A DNA stretch of 64,000 nt from Zonotrichia leucophrys gambelii (GCF_028769735.1 NC_088177.1:19226599-19290598); one strand, 5' to 3'; numbered from the stretch's first letter, positions 1 to 16,006 are shown. A program made the numbers and translations. Notes: generated by a model not told the origin, from the sequence alone.

Positions 1-3000
1 TCTCTAAAGGATACTATAAAAAAATATCCTTCTACATGCTCCCATAAATCCAGTAGCAGATCCATAAGTTCAATTTTGCAGTAATACCACAATTGTTACT
101 TTTGTTTAACAAACACTATTTGAATTTCTACTAAGTTACTATAATTGCTCATCTTTTCAGATCATTAATTGTTAAAGAAAAAGCCCCACCTGCAAATGCC
201 TGTAAAAGTAGAGATTGATGAGATAGCCACAGATAGAGATTAGCTATGTGGAAATCCCAAGTTACTTTACATATTTATTGGTTTCTAAAGACCTTCGTTG
301 CACTAGTAGTTATGTGTTTTTCCTGTTAAGAAATGTATCCATTTTATGCAGCATTTCTCTATTTTCTATGCTGTGTCCTTTCTGCTGAAGATGATGAGAT
401 ATACACCCAAAAATAACCATTCTAGCATTAGGTCTCTCACCACCTATAGCCTAAGGAAAGTCCTGGAATGCCAGGAGAGCAGGCTCAGTGTTAAAGGTCC
501 CAGCAGCAGTAATGTCCTTCCAGACAGCGCTCCCAAAGCTGTCCCCAAAGGGATTGCAGACAGTGCTCTCCTGGAAGAGCAAAAAGTAAAGCCACTGCTG
601 TGTCTTTATCCTATGAAAGGAATCTATAATTATTCCTTTTCTTAAAGCTATGGAGATTAGTGTGATACTTTTAGTAGGAGTCCTGGCAACTTTAGGAACA
701 ATTTTTTTTTTTTTTTACTGGTATGCAGAGTGGGACAGAGTGGGGACTTATTTCTGTAAGTTCACATGGGCCAGATGCTAATGAAAGAGCAGGAAACCCA
801 AGAGGATTAGTACTCCTTTATATACCCCATATACACACACCTTTTTGTATTCCAATATTCCCATTAGCACAGTTGTAGGGCATCCAGCCATGGGTTAGAG
901 TTTTCCCTTCTGTCCAGTGCACAAGGCAGAGTACCCCAGCCCGATCAGCACCCCAAAGCACAGAACTGCCTGAGGGACAGATGACAGCACCTTGCACACA
1001 GCAAGCCCATAAACAGATGCATTGCTACAGGCTGTCACGTGGCAGGTAAAATTCCTGGCACATTTGGTGTGGAAGTGAGGGCATTGCGTGAGAAGCAGGG
1101 AGCCGGCAGGGCTTTCAGCCATACAATGGACGAAAGCAGGGCTGGTAAAAGCCGCCACATTTACTGCAAAGTATGTAAAACTCTGGCACAGAGTCGATTG
1201 CATATCTAATGCTCGATGTGCAGGGCTTGGCAAATCTTGGCAAGAAAGGGAATAAGTCACTGAGGAAAACAACAACTTCCCTCCTTTCTTTTCCTGGTAT
1301 TTTGCATTATCCTGCACTTGACTGACACATACTCTGTGTTGCCTCCTTATACTGGTGAAAGAGATTGTTCTGAGTTTTAACAGGAAGAGACAGGGCAGCT
1401 TGTACAGTAAAGCCACATGCCACCAAAAACTGTTTTCTCTAACTGCGGTTTTCAAACTTTATCAGTTAGTTACTTGGTTTGGTACCTGAACATCAACTGT
1501 GACCTTCACTTTTCTTGTATCACTTGCAGTGGTGAAGATCTCAAAGGTCACAGTTACACTGTGCAGCTACCTGCAGTTACAGCCACAGTTCATGTTCCAC
1601 ACACCAATGATACAGGGGGAAAATCTCAGTGGGATAGGGGAAATGGTGCCACATAACAAGCTGTTCTTTGTTACTTCCCCGGGCAATGTGCAAAGCTGGC
1701 AGCCAGAAAGTCTGTTTTAACTGAAGTTTCTTACAAGACCATTTTCTATGATTCCAAGAAAGTTCTACAGTCAGTGATAGTCAACATTTTCACAACTTCT
1801 ATATGATTTCTGTACATTCTTCTGTGTTACATGGGTATATGTGCCTATGAAGGACCAACTTTGCTTAATTTTTCTTATTCCATACAGAAGGGAAACACTT
1901 TTGCTCATGAACTTTCTGCCTCTTAGTCAGTCTTGCTCTAGAGGCCTGGCCCCACATGCAGAGAAGAACTGGAGTCAAAGTAAAGGAATATTGCTTTCCT
2001 TGGGCTCTGCTGAAGACAAGCTTTACCTGCAAGCAGCAACATCCTCACCAATAATTATTCTCCTACAGTCTCTTGCAGTGGGTTTCTGAAGCAAAGAACA
2101 ACTGTACACCTTCTGTATTTGATACGAGGGCCTTGTATGAGCTACAGATCAGTTAATCACAGAATGCTTTTCTGAATACGAGGTATCCTTTAAAGACTTC
2201 AAATTCTTTCAAAGGAATTCCAAGGGAGAGCATAGATGCTCTTCTCACTCTAAGCATGAGAAAGCATGTCACAAAGCATGTCACACCATAACACAGATTT
2301 ATCTGATCTTAACTCCCAGGGCAAAATTCTGGCCTTGTGAACCCAAATGGTAAAATTGCCACTAGTGCAGGAAGGTGAGGAGTTCTCTCAGATGGTCCTT
2401 GGGAGACCTTTTGAAGCCTCTGCACCACCTCCTCTTTGAAATGCACTTATCTAAGCAACATCTGAAGTCCACTCATCTCTTTGTGGGACTGAAATAGTTC
2501 AGCTGTTTCTGTCCTCTTAACTACACATTTGTTAACAACCATTTGCATCATTCCCTTCAGACTACACAGATTAGAGTCTGGCACCCAAACACCACAGGAA
2601 GACATTGCACATTTCTGACACATATTTGTCAGACAAATTTTTTCCTTTGGTCATCAAAGCAGACTTACCCTGCAAAAAACTCTTCTCTATGGTCTCTTCT
2701 CTTTTACTCTGTGATGCAGAGGAAAGCCCACCTGATGCAGGTTTGCTCACAGTTCAAGTATCATCATCTTTTTACCAGTCCCCTGAGGTGCCTGGTATCA
2801 TCACAGTTTACCTTCCTGTATGTTTGTGCACAGACCTCAGCCATACCACACCACAGGCAGCTTTCCGTACTCTCCATATTCTACTCTGCAGCAAGAAGCC
2901 ACTCAGTTTCTGCAGGACTCAAAGCACCTGAAAAAGCAAGAACACCTCCTTTAGAGAAAAGTTCCTTAAAAATTAAAGCCTTCCTGCAGTGGTCCCAGCA

Positions 3001-6000
3001 CTGAAGGCTCTTGGATGGACCTCAGAAGTCAAGGAGACTGCACAGAGAGTGCTTTCTGCCTTCAGACACCACACCTGTCAACTCTACAGAGGGATGTCCA
3101 TTCCTGAGATAATGATTTTGTATTTGCAATTATGTGCTTATGGTTTAGTTATTCTATATATGTGCAAAAAAGTATCTGAATTTTATGTCAAACTGCATCA
3201 AAACATCATTTGAGGGGAAAAAATCCTAACACATTTGTCATGGAATAACAGAGTAAGCTAGAGTCAACATCTTAAAACAACTGGCTTGCAGGTTAATCAC
3301 AGTCTGAACATAGATTTTCTTCCAAGCAGGAATAAGAAAGCTGTTCCAATTTTATTTACAGCTTTTAAGTATTCAGAAGCAGTCTCTACTAAAGAACAGT
3401 GGAAGCTTTTTTTCTTCCATTCTAACCAAGAGATTCACAAGAGATTTTTGAAGGCGTTTTTTAAAAACAAGTAAGAGTCAAGAGGCCACAGATACCAAGT
3501 TGCCCTCTTACAGCAAAAATGTTAATGCAACTGGTCTACAAGAATATCAAGAATTTCCTTATTGTACCACACATAAAGCAAAGTCTTTCTATTTACTGTT
3601 ACAGGATAATCAGCCACAGGGCAATCCAGTATTTTAGAGTGAAAGCACATGAAATTTTTAGCAGCCATTCTCTGGAGGGAAATTTCAAGGTGACTAGAAC
3701 AGTGCTTTAAATGAACAAAAATATAGTTATAATTAGAGCAGACTTCTTATATGATCATTTTGCATTTCTCATGTTAGCAGATTGCAGAAAAGGTACAGAC
3801 ACTTGAAAAGGCACAAAATCAAAAATGAGGTTATTTTAACTATGTATTATAAAGAAACAGCATATATCATTCTGTTTAGAACTAAAAAGCTTCACCACTG
3901 CCTCCTTAAAAGTCTGGACAGCTTCGGCAAGCTACTCACTAGTAAGTAGACAACACACAGTGCTCTCAAGTTATTCCTGACCCTCACAGCAGCACTTGAA
4001 GATTATCACACAAGATGCACTAAGTGAGTTTATGCAAGAATTTGAGAATTAAGAGGACTCAGGCCAAAGGGGAAGGGTAAGCTCTCTTTCATGGACTGCC
4101 ACATCAAAATTGGCCAGCTAGAGTTCTGGGTCATTCCAACAGGAGTTTGTGACTGACCCTGCTCTGGGTGAGCTCACACTTCAGCTATGGAGCCCACCTG
4201 TGTAAGCACACTCAGACAGCTGGAGACAGCGGCTTTCCCTCAGCTGATAACCAAATCTCTCAGTTCAGCCTCCCCTAAAAGAAACACAGAGAATGTAACC
4301 TACCCCTGGCATTGCCTGCTCACACAGGAGAGAGGGGGCAGACCCTCCAAAGAGTTCCAAGCCATTATCTTTATTTCACAGAGTGAACTTACCTGGACCC
4401 TGGCCAGCCTCACCTTTGAGCCTACAACACACAACTGGCTCTGCCACTGCTTCATCACAGCAGCCCAAGATCCACATTGACCCTATCCTATCTCCAGGTA
4501 TTATTGCATACTAGTAGATTTCTGTACCTGGGACCTGGCAGTGCTTATGCTGGCCCCCAACTAGGGGGGAGAAAACAAATTAATTTATGTTTCCGGGGCT
4601 ATCAGCCTAACCAGTCTAGCTTGCTTGCTTACTGCATTTGTAATTTGATTTTTAAACAATAATGCTACTAAAATTCACAAATTATATAGGCCTTGATCAA
4701 GACGCTCTCAATTTCACTGCAGAAGGCTTTGAACTACCTTTTTAAACTGGATCCAGTCTTTACAGATATTCACATGAAATCGCTTTGACAGAAGAAATGA
4801 GTAATAAGGTACAAGCCACATCTCCTTCAGTATGAAGCAACACATAAAGCATTTATCAGAAAACATAAACAAAAATTTCATTAACCTGATTATTAATCAG
4901 GAGACCTGGAAAAGGGCTTGCAGGTAAAAAAGGTTATCTATTCTCTATCCTCCCAGTTATATCAGTCAGATTATAGGCCAACCTGCTATTCCCTACAGAT
5001 TTTCTCCTGCAGAAACATGGATTTATTTTTTCCAACAATATGCTGGTCATTCCCCCTACATACACCCTTTGTAGTTTGTGCAGATCATCTAGATTAGACT
5101 CTGCCCTGTCACATTGAGGAGGAAATGAAATTTCAGTGAACTTGCAATAAGAGCCTGTCCTGACAACATGGGATACAACAACCACTGACTCTCAACTGAG
5201 GAAGCAGGTTTTTCCTAATCAGGTTTGTAGATCATAACTAACCAGGTTAAACAGAGACAGATATGAAGGACAGTGGGCAGGAAAATGGACCTTTGACAGA
5301 GGTTTAAGCAAGAATGCTTATGGTGGAAGTTGTGCATGATCCTACACAAAGATTAGAAGGTGAAAACTTTTCTAATTCACCACAAGGATAAAAAAGGGGA
5401 CAGAAGAACAATACTGTCTGTTTAGGCTACTTCTCTTTCTTGCCTTGGGCTTGTTTTACATACTCACAATTTTTTAAAAAGTGTATTTAGTGAAGCCTTT
5501 GAAATCAAGTGTATGAAACACTTGAGTTTTGCTGCAAACTTTCCAATGCATCATGCATTATCACCCTGAGAGCAGGACAGAACTCAGGCTGTGAAGGGAA
5601 TCTTTTTTCCTCTCACTGTTTTGCTGTGTCCATCCTGGAACTTCACTTGGTCTCTCAATCTACTAAATTAAAGTCTACTTAGTAACAGGGGGAGGATTAT
5701 TTCTACCAGTCACTGTTCAGTCCAGGTCTTCAGTGAGGTGTTGTTACTGGCAAGGCTGCAAAACTGACAATAGAAGCTGAGCTATCAGGATCAGTTGCCT
5801 CAACACAGTTCTTATATAAGGAGTTGCCAACAAAACACATCAAGCTTACAAGCAATGCTTCAAAAGAATGCAGCCTTTAGAAAATTATCTCATAAAAATT
5901 TCTCTCCCCACACAGTTTCACCCACTCCAACCATCATTACTCTGAACTGCCGAATTTTGCAACAAAGCAAATACTTGACTGACAGCAGAAGGGTGGGGGC

Positions 6001-6062
6001 CTTTTTTTTTGTTTGTTTTTGTTTATTTGTGGTTTTTTGTTTGTTTGTTTTGTTTTTTTTAC
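6001..6062 (+). repeat. T/GTTT low-complexity tract
   Basis: About 60 bases made almost wholly of T with interspersed GTTT units. This is a simple repeat, or the poly-A tail of an old minus-strand retroinsertion whose body is no longer recognisable. Confidence 0.6.
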
Positions 6063-9000
6063 AGGAAGTTCCTGGAATGAAGACTAGTGTTTAAATCTAA
6101 CAGAGAACTTGTGAGTAAATAGCTACTGGAAGATTTTTCAGGATTTATGGAAGCAGCAGCTCTCTACAAGAGTTAGATTAGAAGGAAAAGATCATCCTCA
6201 GCACAGCAGCAGGAAAACATAACAGAGGTCCCTGTCACTCTAGCCTAATATTTAAGTTTGTTACATTGCAATCAAAAATCGATGACTGCAAAGGGCTATC
6301 CTGGAGTTGTCCATAAAATAATCATGTGCATGAGTAGTCCCACATGGTTCAGTGGGTCTCATTACGTAAGTGTTAGCAGGAGTCTTAGGTCAAGATACTG
6401 CATTCCTTAAACCAGACAGATTCCCACTGAAGTGATTAGGAGCACTTCATTTGCCAAATAGAATTCTACAGGTATTTGTTTGAAGTGTGATACGAATTTA
6501 CTTTAGCCATAGTTCCACCTTTCTCTAATGTTTGCAGGAAAAAGTTGAGTGCAGAGGTATTACTGACCAAAGAGAATTTCAGACCCATATTCACAAGCAT
6601 TTGGATCAGAAGTTTGTGCATGCAGTACTACCACATACATTTGTCACCTGACCAAAGCATAACAAAACAGCTACTCAAATTTCTGCCTCTCACACACACA
6701 TTTACTGATTCCCAAAAGCATGTGAGGTTATATTTTATACATACAAAGAGATTGTTGCCCTTTTGAAACTGAAAGGTGGACTACATTCAGTGCCAGGTAA
6801 ATAATTTGGTTTGATCAGTGAGCCAGTGCTGCGACAGTGAAATGTGGTAAATTAAGCAGACATCCTGCTAAATCAGCAGCAAAGGATTGAACCCTTGGTG
6901 TTATTCACTACAAATGGATCTATTGGATTATGGGTCATTAGTTCAATCACTTTTAGCAAGTACAACCAAATTGGAATGTTATTAAACATTTATCTTCGGG
7001 GGCAGATTTACAAGTGAAGATAAGGAGATCTAGAGACTCCATTAGCACTGCCTATTTCAGCATGCATTCCAGTCATCAGCACCTTTCATTCATAAAAATA
7101 TCTCTGGAACCCAAAACATCCTACAGATGTCTGCCTTTACATGCTGGTGACTGCACCCGGCACCCTCCAGAGGCTGACCGCTTCTTTTCAATACACATCT
7201 TTTGAAAACCTCTTGCTGCTCTCCTACTCCACGCTGTCAAGACAGCAGGGGGAAACCTTTTTTAAAAGCACAAATCAAAAGTTGGATTTCCAATATTCAA
7301 TCCTAAGGACACTGAGACAACTGAGCTTGCATCTAGAAGCAGGCCGGTCAGTATTTTTTGAAAACCTGAAAAATTATTGTATATCTAAATTTCTTTCTGC
7401 GAAGGGTATATTTTAACTCAGCCAGGGTGTCCCTGTCTGACCCGTCTCCTCCTGAGCCCCACAGCCGCTAGAGCAGGAAGGCACAGGGAAAAGAACAGCA
7501 CCGGCCTGTGAGTCCCTCGGATGACTTCCGAAAAACCAAGACAAAGAAATTCTCCCAGATCTTTTGCAGGTCTTAATCGCAGGTTGACAAGGGACTCCGA
7601 ACAATAGCACCAACAAAAGCGGCAGAAAGAGATCTCCCTTTACGAGAATGGTCTGTCGGGACAAGGACAGAGAAAGAACTTTAGAAGAGAAACTGGATCA
7701 ATGCACCACATTGGCTGTAGAGTGAAATGGTTCCTACTAATGCAACTGAAGTCATCACCTTCTTGCTAAGAAAAAAGGGCAGATACACAAAAGCAATCTC
7801 CTTTCCCTCTGAGGTCAGTTTGCGTTCTTTGAAAGTTTTACCTGGTCCCCTCGCGTGCGATTAAAAAGTAAGGAATTAACTAAGCAGGAGGAGAGTTTTC
7901 ACCACCCTGGTCCATTGTTTCATCCCCTGAAGACACTAACATTTGTCACTGCTACAGCTGACATTCCTCCAGATTTGTGGTTTCCACACAAGAAATCAAA
8001 ATTATTTAAATTTTTATTTAAAGGTCAAATTCCAGAAGAAAATAATCACATGAGAAAGGATGGGTTGGGAGAGTTTTTGTTGCAGGTTCTGAACAAGAAT
8101 GCAATCAAAGGCAGAGTGGAATTAGCTACCTTTGCCTTACCCTGATTCTGATCATTTCCTCATTCTCTTGAAAGAGGGCCTTATCCTGATTTTAAAAGCT
8201 GGGTTTAACACTATGAAAGAAGTAAGAAGCTTAACTATAATCTCAAATTCTTTGCATTGATAGGTAAGAACTAGAAAGCTGGCAACAGAAATTGAGCCTC
8301 TTTTAGTTATGATTAAAACAACAAATCTCATTCTACCACAACTGATACATGACTTAAAACATCAATATTTGCTCTTGTTACAAAATAATTGTGACAACAA
8401 GGTTAAACCAACACACGAGACAACGTGTCAAGTATCTAGAGAGCCAAACTTGGCCCTGATTCTTATAGAAGGACCAATAATCTGAAAAAGCCTTGTTTCC
8501 TAAGAGTGGATCTCAGGCCTTTTCATATCACTTTCAGTGGATCAAGACTCAGGCAAGCTAGATTGTTACTCCATTTCAAAGTCTCAGCCCAGTTTTTAAA
8601 TAGTTACAGAAATACAAAGACTGCATGTTAGCCAACCTTGTGATACGAGGGACAGCTAGCAAAGAGGACAAACCAAAACACAGCATCAACTCTTGAAATT
8701 CCCCAACAGGCAGCAGATTTCACTGCTGAAAAGTGCATTTTTATGGAAGGGTGTTGGCTCTGTTATCAACTGCCATGCCCTTACTAGCTCTTAAAAGCAG
8801 AACAAATGTTAGGAAAGGTTTTATGACTGAATGGGGAAAGGCAGGAGACAGACTATTAAAAAAAGGCATGGGAAGGAGTTAGCACAGAGCCAAAATAATC
8901 TTGCAGCTGCATTACATTATCCCAGTGGGATGTTGCCAGGCTGGCAGCAAAGTTAAACTCTGCGTTCATGAAAGGGAAGCACTGATACCACCAGCTACAA

Positions 9001-12000
9001 CTTGCATTAAATGAGCTTCCCACACCTCAGTGCCAACCCAGCTCAATCCTGCTCTGCAACAATTTTGCTGTTTCAGCCTGGGCCCGTTTTACACATGGCT
9101 GCCAGTCAATCTGAACAAGCTATACATCCAAACAAGCTACACCTCCATGAAATGATTTCCAATTCAGCTTCTTTCAGACCATCACAAGAAATAGTGAGGA
9201 TTGCTCTATGTAAGCAATAGCCAGCAGATTGTTACTTCTCTGCAATCTGCTTCCCACCCCAACACAGTCTGAATATAAGGCTTCAAGTCTATGTCCCAGA
9301 AAAAGTCCCATGTTATTCACACCAATTATTCTATAGCACCACAAATATACACAAAACTTTCAAAATTACAAAATAGAGACATTTTCTTTTCAAGCTGGGA
9401 GAGTTTGCCATATCTCAGAGTAACAGCTTTGGAAAGGGGATTTATAGAAGAAACTGGGGTAAGAAAAGATATCTTGGAAAAGTTTCATAAGGTCAAACAG
9501 ATCAAGAAGTGGTAAAATGGATAAATATCAAAAGGATAAGCTATACTTAGGTAAGAAATGGCAGAAAGCCTGGAACCTTTTCATGTCCTTGTCAGCGTAA
9601 GAGAGACTCAGGGTGCCAGCTGAATATTTTCTTTCATCTGCGACTGTACCACCATGGCCATCCCTCAGACTTTTCAACACTGTCCAAAACCTACTGTATC
9701 CAGAGACTGACAGAATTTGTTGAGACCTTCCCTGCTGATGGAAAAGTGAAGGCATGACACAAACAGCAGTGTGGAACCAACAGAAACATAACAAATGTAT
9801 TTCTTCATTCTTTCACAGGGACGCAGGTTGTGGAGTTGTTTTCAAGTGGCACAGCTCCTTCAGGTTACACAAGCTCTCATGGAGGCACAGATGTTAGAAT
9901 AATAGAAATTTCTATGCCATTTAATTTAAAGAACTTTAAAAAAAACAAACCCTGGGCTATAAAAGCACCTCACTAGTGAAATGCAGCTGTATTTGCCATG
10001 CAAAATTGCAGCTAATGGTTGATGGTGACATTACACCACCATCCAAAGCCCAGAAAAGGACAGCTCTGAGGCCACATACAGGAGCCAACTTTTATTACTT
10101 GCAGTTATGAGAACTATTTCTAATAACTCATATATTAAATCTAATTCATAGTACGTTGTGGCTCTCTTGGTCATCTTCACAGAAAATTCGAGAGTCTTTG
10201 GAGAGAGCTGACCAGAAGAACAGAGTATGCACCATCTATGTGAGTGAGAGGAATGAGAAACACTGTGGAGGAAGAGGACTTGAGCCTGTCTTCCCACAAA
10301 TCTGTAACACTATCATCCCACTGCAGAGTTCTATCTGTCACCAGAACAATGATATTCAGCACTTTCAAAATGTAAAGAACAATAGAGAATCCAGTTTATG
10401 CAGTCTAAATAGATGGTTAATATTCCTATGGGGAACAAAGTCCAAAGAAAAGGATGCATCTTTTAAATTCCTCACACTGACCCCCAGGCCTCAGCTGAGC
10501 ACTGCCCTTGTTGTTTCTGATCTTTGAACAGTCCAGTAAATCAGCCAGAGTTCACTCATCAGTGCTGCTGAGTTAATCAGTCTTTGCTTATAGTTTTGCA
10601 CTGTCTCCAACTCAAGTAGGCATTGCATCACATTGGCTTACATTAAATAGTTTTCCCAGGGGTCTTTCAATATAAAAAGAGGGGATTTTTTATTAATAGA
10701 TTATTCCTGAGCAGAGTTTAATGAAAATGGGACCATACTGTAAATATAGAAGACAGGGAGTCCTTCATCTGCAGTGAAGGAAACACAAGGAGACCCTTTA
10801 GTGTAGGTTTCTGTAATATATTGGGTCTACTGCCCTTTATGGGGAACTGCAGATACCTTTCTTTATCTTCACCCTCCCTTCCAACAGAAAATTCCCACAA
10901 AGATGCAGAACTACCTAGGCAAACGATTTAAAGATTTTCTTTAAGAATCACTAGGGAATATTTATTCACAGACAAAGAAGGTTCCCAGTTGTTTTGTTTT
11001 TATCTTCATATTTCCCTCAACAACTTTAGCATCTACAACAGAAATTAGTATCTTCTTTTGCTAGGTGGAATGTGGAAGCACAGATTCCCTCTCAAGAGCA
11101 ACCAGCCACAACATAGCAGTGCTGGGGGGAGAATTTTTTTAAAAACAACATCTGTATTTGTAGAGATCTATAAATGAAGAGATCACTCAGTTGATACACT
11201 GTAGGTCAACTCTTCCTTTCTTTAGTGTTCACTTTTCAGCAACTGAAATCACAAGGCATGAAGTCAATAGATATGTAAGCTATTTAAACAGCACCAAGGA
11301 TAAAGGTCATGCCTCTGATGGGATTTATCTTCACAGGAACCCTACCAAATCTTGGAAACCACGGCCTTGGAGATAGGAGATTCTGGAGGCTGTATAGATA
11401 AGGGGCTGGTGTATTCAAACTACAGATAGCTTTTTCCAGAGTGTATTTAAATAGCTTAGACCAAGGTCTTAGGTAAAAACAAACAAACAAAAAAACCCAA
11501 AACCTTCCAACAATGTGATATACTCTGGCAAATGCCCATGAAGTTGCAGAGAACTGCTCTCACCTGTACTGGCTGAGAATCTGCTGTTTTCCCAAGTATT
11601 ACACAGCAGAGGAAATCAATAGTCAGGTCCTGCAGTAACTGGTGTTTCACAGCAGCTGCAAGCTAGCCCAGCAAAACAAACAAAAGAAAAGGTACAAAAT
11701 AATAATAAGAGTAGTAGTAATAACAAAAATCCTCCAACAAAGCAGCAAACTGATCACTCAGAGATCAAACAAGAACTGATGTGACTGAGAAAAGGGAGAA
11801 GGGAAAGCCTGGAGCTCCCCATAAATATCTCCAGACACCAGTTCCTAAAGAGGGAGCAGAAATAGGCAACTCCAGCACCACAACTGCACAACATCATGTA
11901 AACGTGGCAGCAGATAATTTAGTAAATATTTTTTAAAAGTAGTGAAAGCAGATAAACAGAAAGGAAAGCCAGTATCTCCCTGAACTTCTGTGCACATTAC

Positions 12001-15000
12001 TGTACACATGTGAAAAAGCTGCTCACATTACTTTTTAAAGTTTGACGAGTCCTGTGAATTCTGCTACAAAAAAATCTCATTTTTGTTTCAAATTTACTCT
12101 ATGAAACAGAACTCCAGTTTGTGTAACAGACAGCAATAGCACAATTAAAAAATTCCACCTGAGGCCAATTCTGTTCAGCAACCAGAGAGGAAGAGAACTA
12201 ATTAAAACCATGTTCTCTAAAATCAGAAGTGGTTAGCTGCACATACCAAATAAACATGGGATCTGTCACAGGCAACTGACCTCAAAACAGGGGAGGGAGC
12301 AAGGGAGGTGAATGTAGTTACAACAAAACACACAGTCTGAAGGAAAAAGTGATTTAAGAGCTACTAGAATCACCAGTATTTGTGTTTGGGTGGAAAGAAC
12401 AGCAGATGTGGAGCTAAAGTAGATACTAAGGGCACATTCATGCAATCCTGGCAGAGATAAACCTGATGATATAATTGGGAGTTCTGCCTATTTTCTTTGA
12501 GATTGGTGTCTCAGTAATTTATTAAGCTCTCTTAACCAGTAAGTCCAGATAGGAAGGATTTCAGATTAATTAACTACAGATTGAAACCTGCACAGGGCAT
12601 TCTGTATCTCAGAGACTACCTCACACCCCTGCAGGAGGGGAGGTATCTTTTGAGAACAAACATGGAGGCCATTAGTGACCAATTTTGAAATTTTCCCTGC
12701 ATTCCCCCAAATCTCTATAGACTGCAGCAAGCACCATTTTTGCTTCTATGGCAGTCAGAAAGCTCTTGAATCATTAACATGGGAATAACAGCATTGCTAT
12801 TATTCCCAGACATTTCTTTCTTCACTTTTCAATGTTTTCTCTGTGTTATCTGTCATTATCTTATTCTTTCATTTTCCTTTTCATTAACAATTATTATTCA
12901 AAGGAGGAAATGTAGCACAGACTGAGAATTCATTCAGCATGAATGGACAGAGACATTTGGTCTAGCAGCTTCAGCAGAGGATCAGGAGCCAGGCTGCTCC
13001 CAAGACCCAGCCTGACAGTTTCCCTCTTGGTCCTTGTGCAAGTCATTTAAGGCCAAGGATTTTGCCTTCCACACAGACACAACTTCAGTAGGGGTTCAAT
13101 TCCTTTGCATAAAAGAAAGGGTTAATTAAGCTAACACTGATGCTCCTATCTGTAGCTATGCTGTCCTTGCACCAAGGGCAGATGCTTCCTTTAGGTTTAT
13201 CCTCATCACAGTTACAGCACAGGAGATCCTGAGCTCAAATGTTTTGTGATCACATCAATGCATAGCATGGCTTTAAAAACACCACAGGCAGGGAAAAGCT
13301 CTGTGCACTACATCAGCTGGTCAAGGCACAGTTTGACTGGGATGAGAGCCTTCTCCCAGCATGACTGAAATAAAGGACATGGTTTTTTTTTTTTTTCTGA
13401 TCCGCTCTAGCTGCAAACTTGTGTTTGCAAACATCACACACCGGTCCCCACCAATAATCAGTGTTGGCTGGTTCACCACAGCCAACCCATGAAGGCAACT
13501 TACTGTGGTTGACATCCAAATCACATTTCCTCTCCTTTGGTCTCAGGGTGTTGGGAGTAAGAAGGAACTCCACAGAAAGGGGCTCTGCAGCCAACAGCAG
13601 TGTGGGCTCCAGGTACAGTTCCCCAGTGAGGATCCCAGCCTTCCCAGCAGAGTGCTGTATCTTCTCTGCACACACATATGACAAACAAAGCAGCAATGCT
13701 ACTTTCAGCCTGCTTTAGTTCTCCAGCTGGATGGAATAATTTTCACTTGTTTAACAACAGAGTTGGGAAAAGGACAACACTTCAGCATTAATGGGTTTGT
13801 ATTTCTTTTTACCATACAGAAGAGCAGGACCTGACAAAATGGATCCTTCTCAGGAAACGAGTCAGTTAAAAATAAGTTGTGTGAAATTTAGCCTAATTCA
13901 TGTGGCACCACCTGTTAGGTGCACGGACCTATAACTAGTTTCTCCCTCATTTTTCTTCTAGTAAACAAGAGTACTGATGCTGAATTCAGAGAGCCTCAAA
14001 CTCAGGATTGTCTCTCTCTGGAGTTTCAGATTAATGCAGGATAAAGAGATTAAGTCAGACTTTGGTTCTCTGCTGCATTCCTCTGACATACCATGGATAC
14101 CTGAGGCAGAACAACAAGGTAGCATCAATTCTGTGAAAGGTACAAGATTTTCCATCAGTTCCTAATGTTTAAATGCAAGCTTGTACATTTTCAAATTAAT
14201 AAGGGTGAAGGAATTTATTTTCTAAGGTGAATAGATCAAGTACAGATTAGACTGATTTAGCAAGATTTTTATCTCCTATTCCCCTTTCCCCCAAAAGCAG
14301 ATATTATCTTGAGGGTCATTGCTGCACTTTTCTTTCCAGGTTAAGAGAAAAAACAAACATTATCCCATTTTTCAAAACTTCACCAACAGTCAGGTTTCCT
14401 ACAAGAACTGCGAGCAAAGGAGGGTTCTCCAGGTGCCTTACACCTTCCACTGATGGTTTCAAAACACAGCAAACTGCAGCACTACCACAAAAAACGAAAC
14501 AAAACCCACAGATTAGTGCCTATATGTGCATCCTCCCTCATTTATTCCCCTTCCATGTTCTCACTCTGATACTGCCTCATCAACATATGCCAGCAAAAGC
14601 ATTTACTTGAATGGATTTGAGCTTAAAACTAACCAAGTAAGAAAGTAAAGCAAACCTCAAGTAAACCTCAATGTAACCTCATTCAAAAGCCATGCATGCC
14701 TTTTGGTTGTGCAAAGGATGCAGTTATTTAGTGTCAACTGCAAAATATTAATGAAAATAACTCTCAAAAAGAGTTATACTGGAACCCTCTGATCTAAACT
14801 GCTACATTCTCAAAGCTTTTTTTGAGAAGTGATATACAGAGACTTTTGAGAACATGCTATTTCTCTCCCATCAGGAGAAGCAGGATCACACTTATCCTCC
14901 TGGCCAAAGTCAGAACCCCCCTGAACACCCAGTACTAGTACCTGCTCTCAACTTGTGCTTCATATCCAGTACTAGGAGAGAGGAGCAAGTTCAGGTACAA

Positions 15001-16006
15001 GTTCAGAGGACATTGACTACTTGGCATTCACTCACCACACAGGCATTAAGCAGAATGTGATTTATTTTATTTTCAAAGCTGAATGAGCTGCCATGAAGAA
15101 AGGCACCATTACTGTGTGCTAAAAATATCCAAGCACAGGGGGAGCACAGAGGAGTTGGTGCACTGTAAATTCATATTCCAACATATTGCACACTAACTTT
15201 CCTGTACAGACAAGCCCATAGACTAATAGGCACCTGGGAGTCTTCAAGTCTGAGTGCCCAATAAATAAAAAGCCTATTTTATTTTATTTTTTTTACTAGT
15301 GCTCTGGAACAAAGCTCTGATGTCCCTACTCAGACAATGTTTCCATTGAAATCAAGTCTTGGTCTATTATTAAATACTATTCCTTTTTCAGCTGCAAGCT
15401 TTCCAGGTTAGAGGATAGGGATTTCATATCAAGTCAAATCATTAATCTCTGTCCAAGGGAATTGTGCAGACATTTATTTTGATTTTATATAGGTACCTTG
15501 ATACTGCTTGATTCAACAGACTTGAGCTGGTGCCTACTAAAGTAACTCCCTGCATATCCACCAACTTCCAACTCAGATGAACAGAGAACAAAAACAAAGC
15601 AAAACAAACAAAAAATTTTCAAAGTTGATCTCCTTTTAAAAACTGTTTCAGACTCAGATTTGTTTTGGACAAAGTCAAGGACTATGTTTGAAAATCATTA
15701 ACACAGCTTTCGTTTCCACTCTCCCAAGCTACAAGAACACAGTGAACACTCAGAGCAGACAATGGTGTGTTTGAAGGCTCCACTGCAGAGTTCAAAGTAC
15801 CTGGAGGCTCAGTAGTGTGAGCTGCCTCCCCCAACCACAGCAATCTCCCATACTGAGACAAGCTTGAGTAGAGCCCACTGAACTCAGTGAAACCACCGGA
15901 CAAGAACTGCCAAAAGGTCACAACCTGATTTATCAATTTCCCAGTCCCAGTGAGAAGTCCTGTTTCAGCAAACCTGGCTACCCATATCCTGCCACTGCCC
16001 AGAATT

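Noticed and set aside
895..1455. 186-codon minus-strand open frame
   Set aside because: Composition is not protein-like beyond cysteines and hydrophobics, with no recognised family or splice signals.
13313..13696. 127-codon minus-strand open frame with coding-like look, ending near a poly-A run (minus strand)
   Set aside because: No recognised family, no splice context, and no conserved motif. A degraded retrocopy is possible but cannot be supported.
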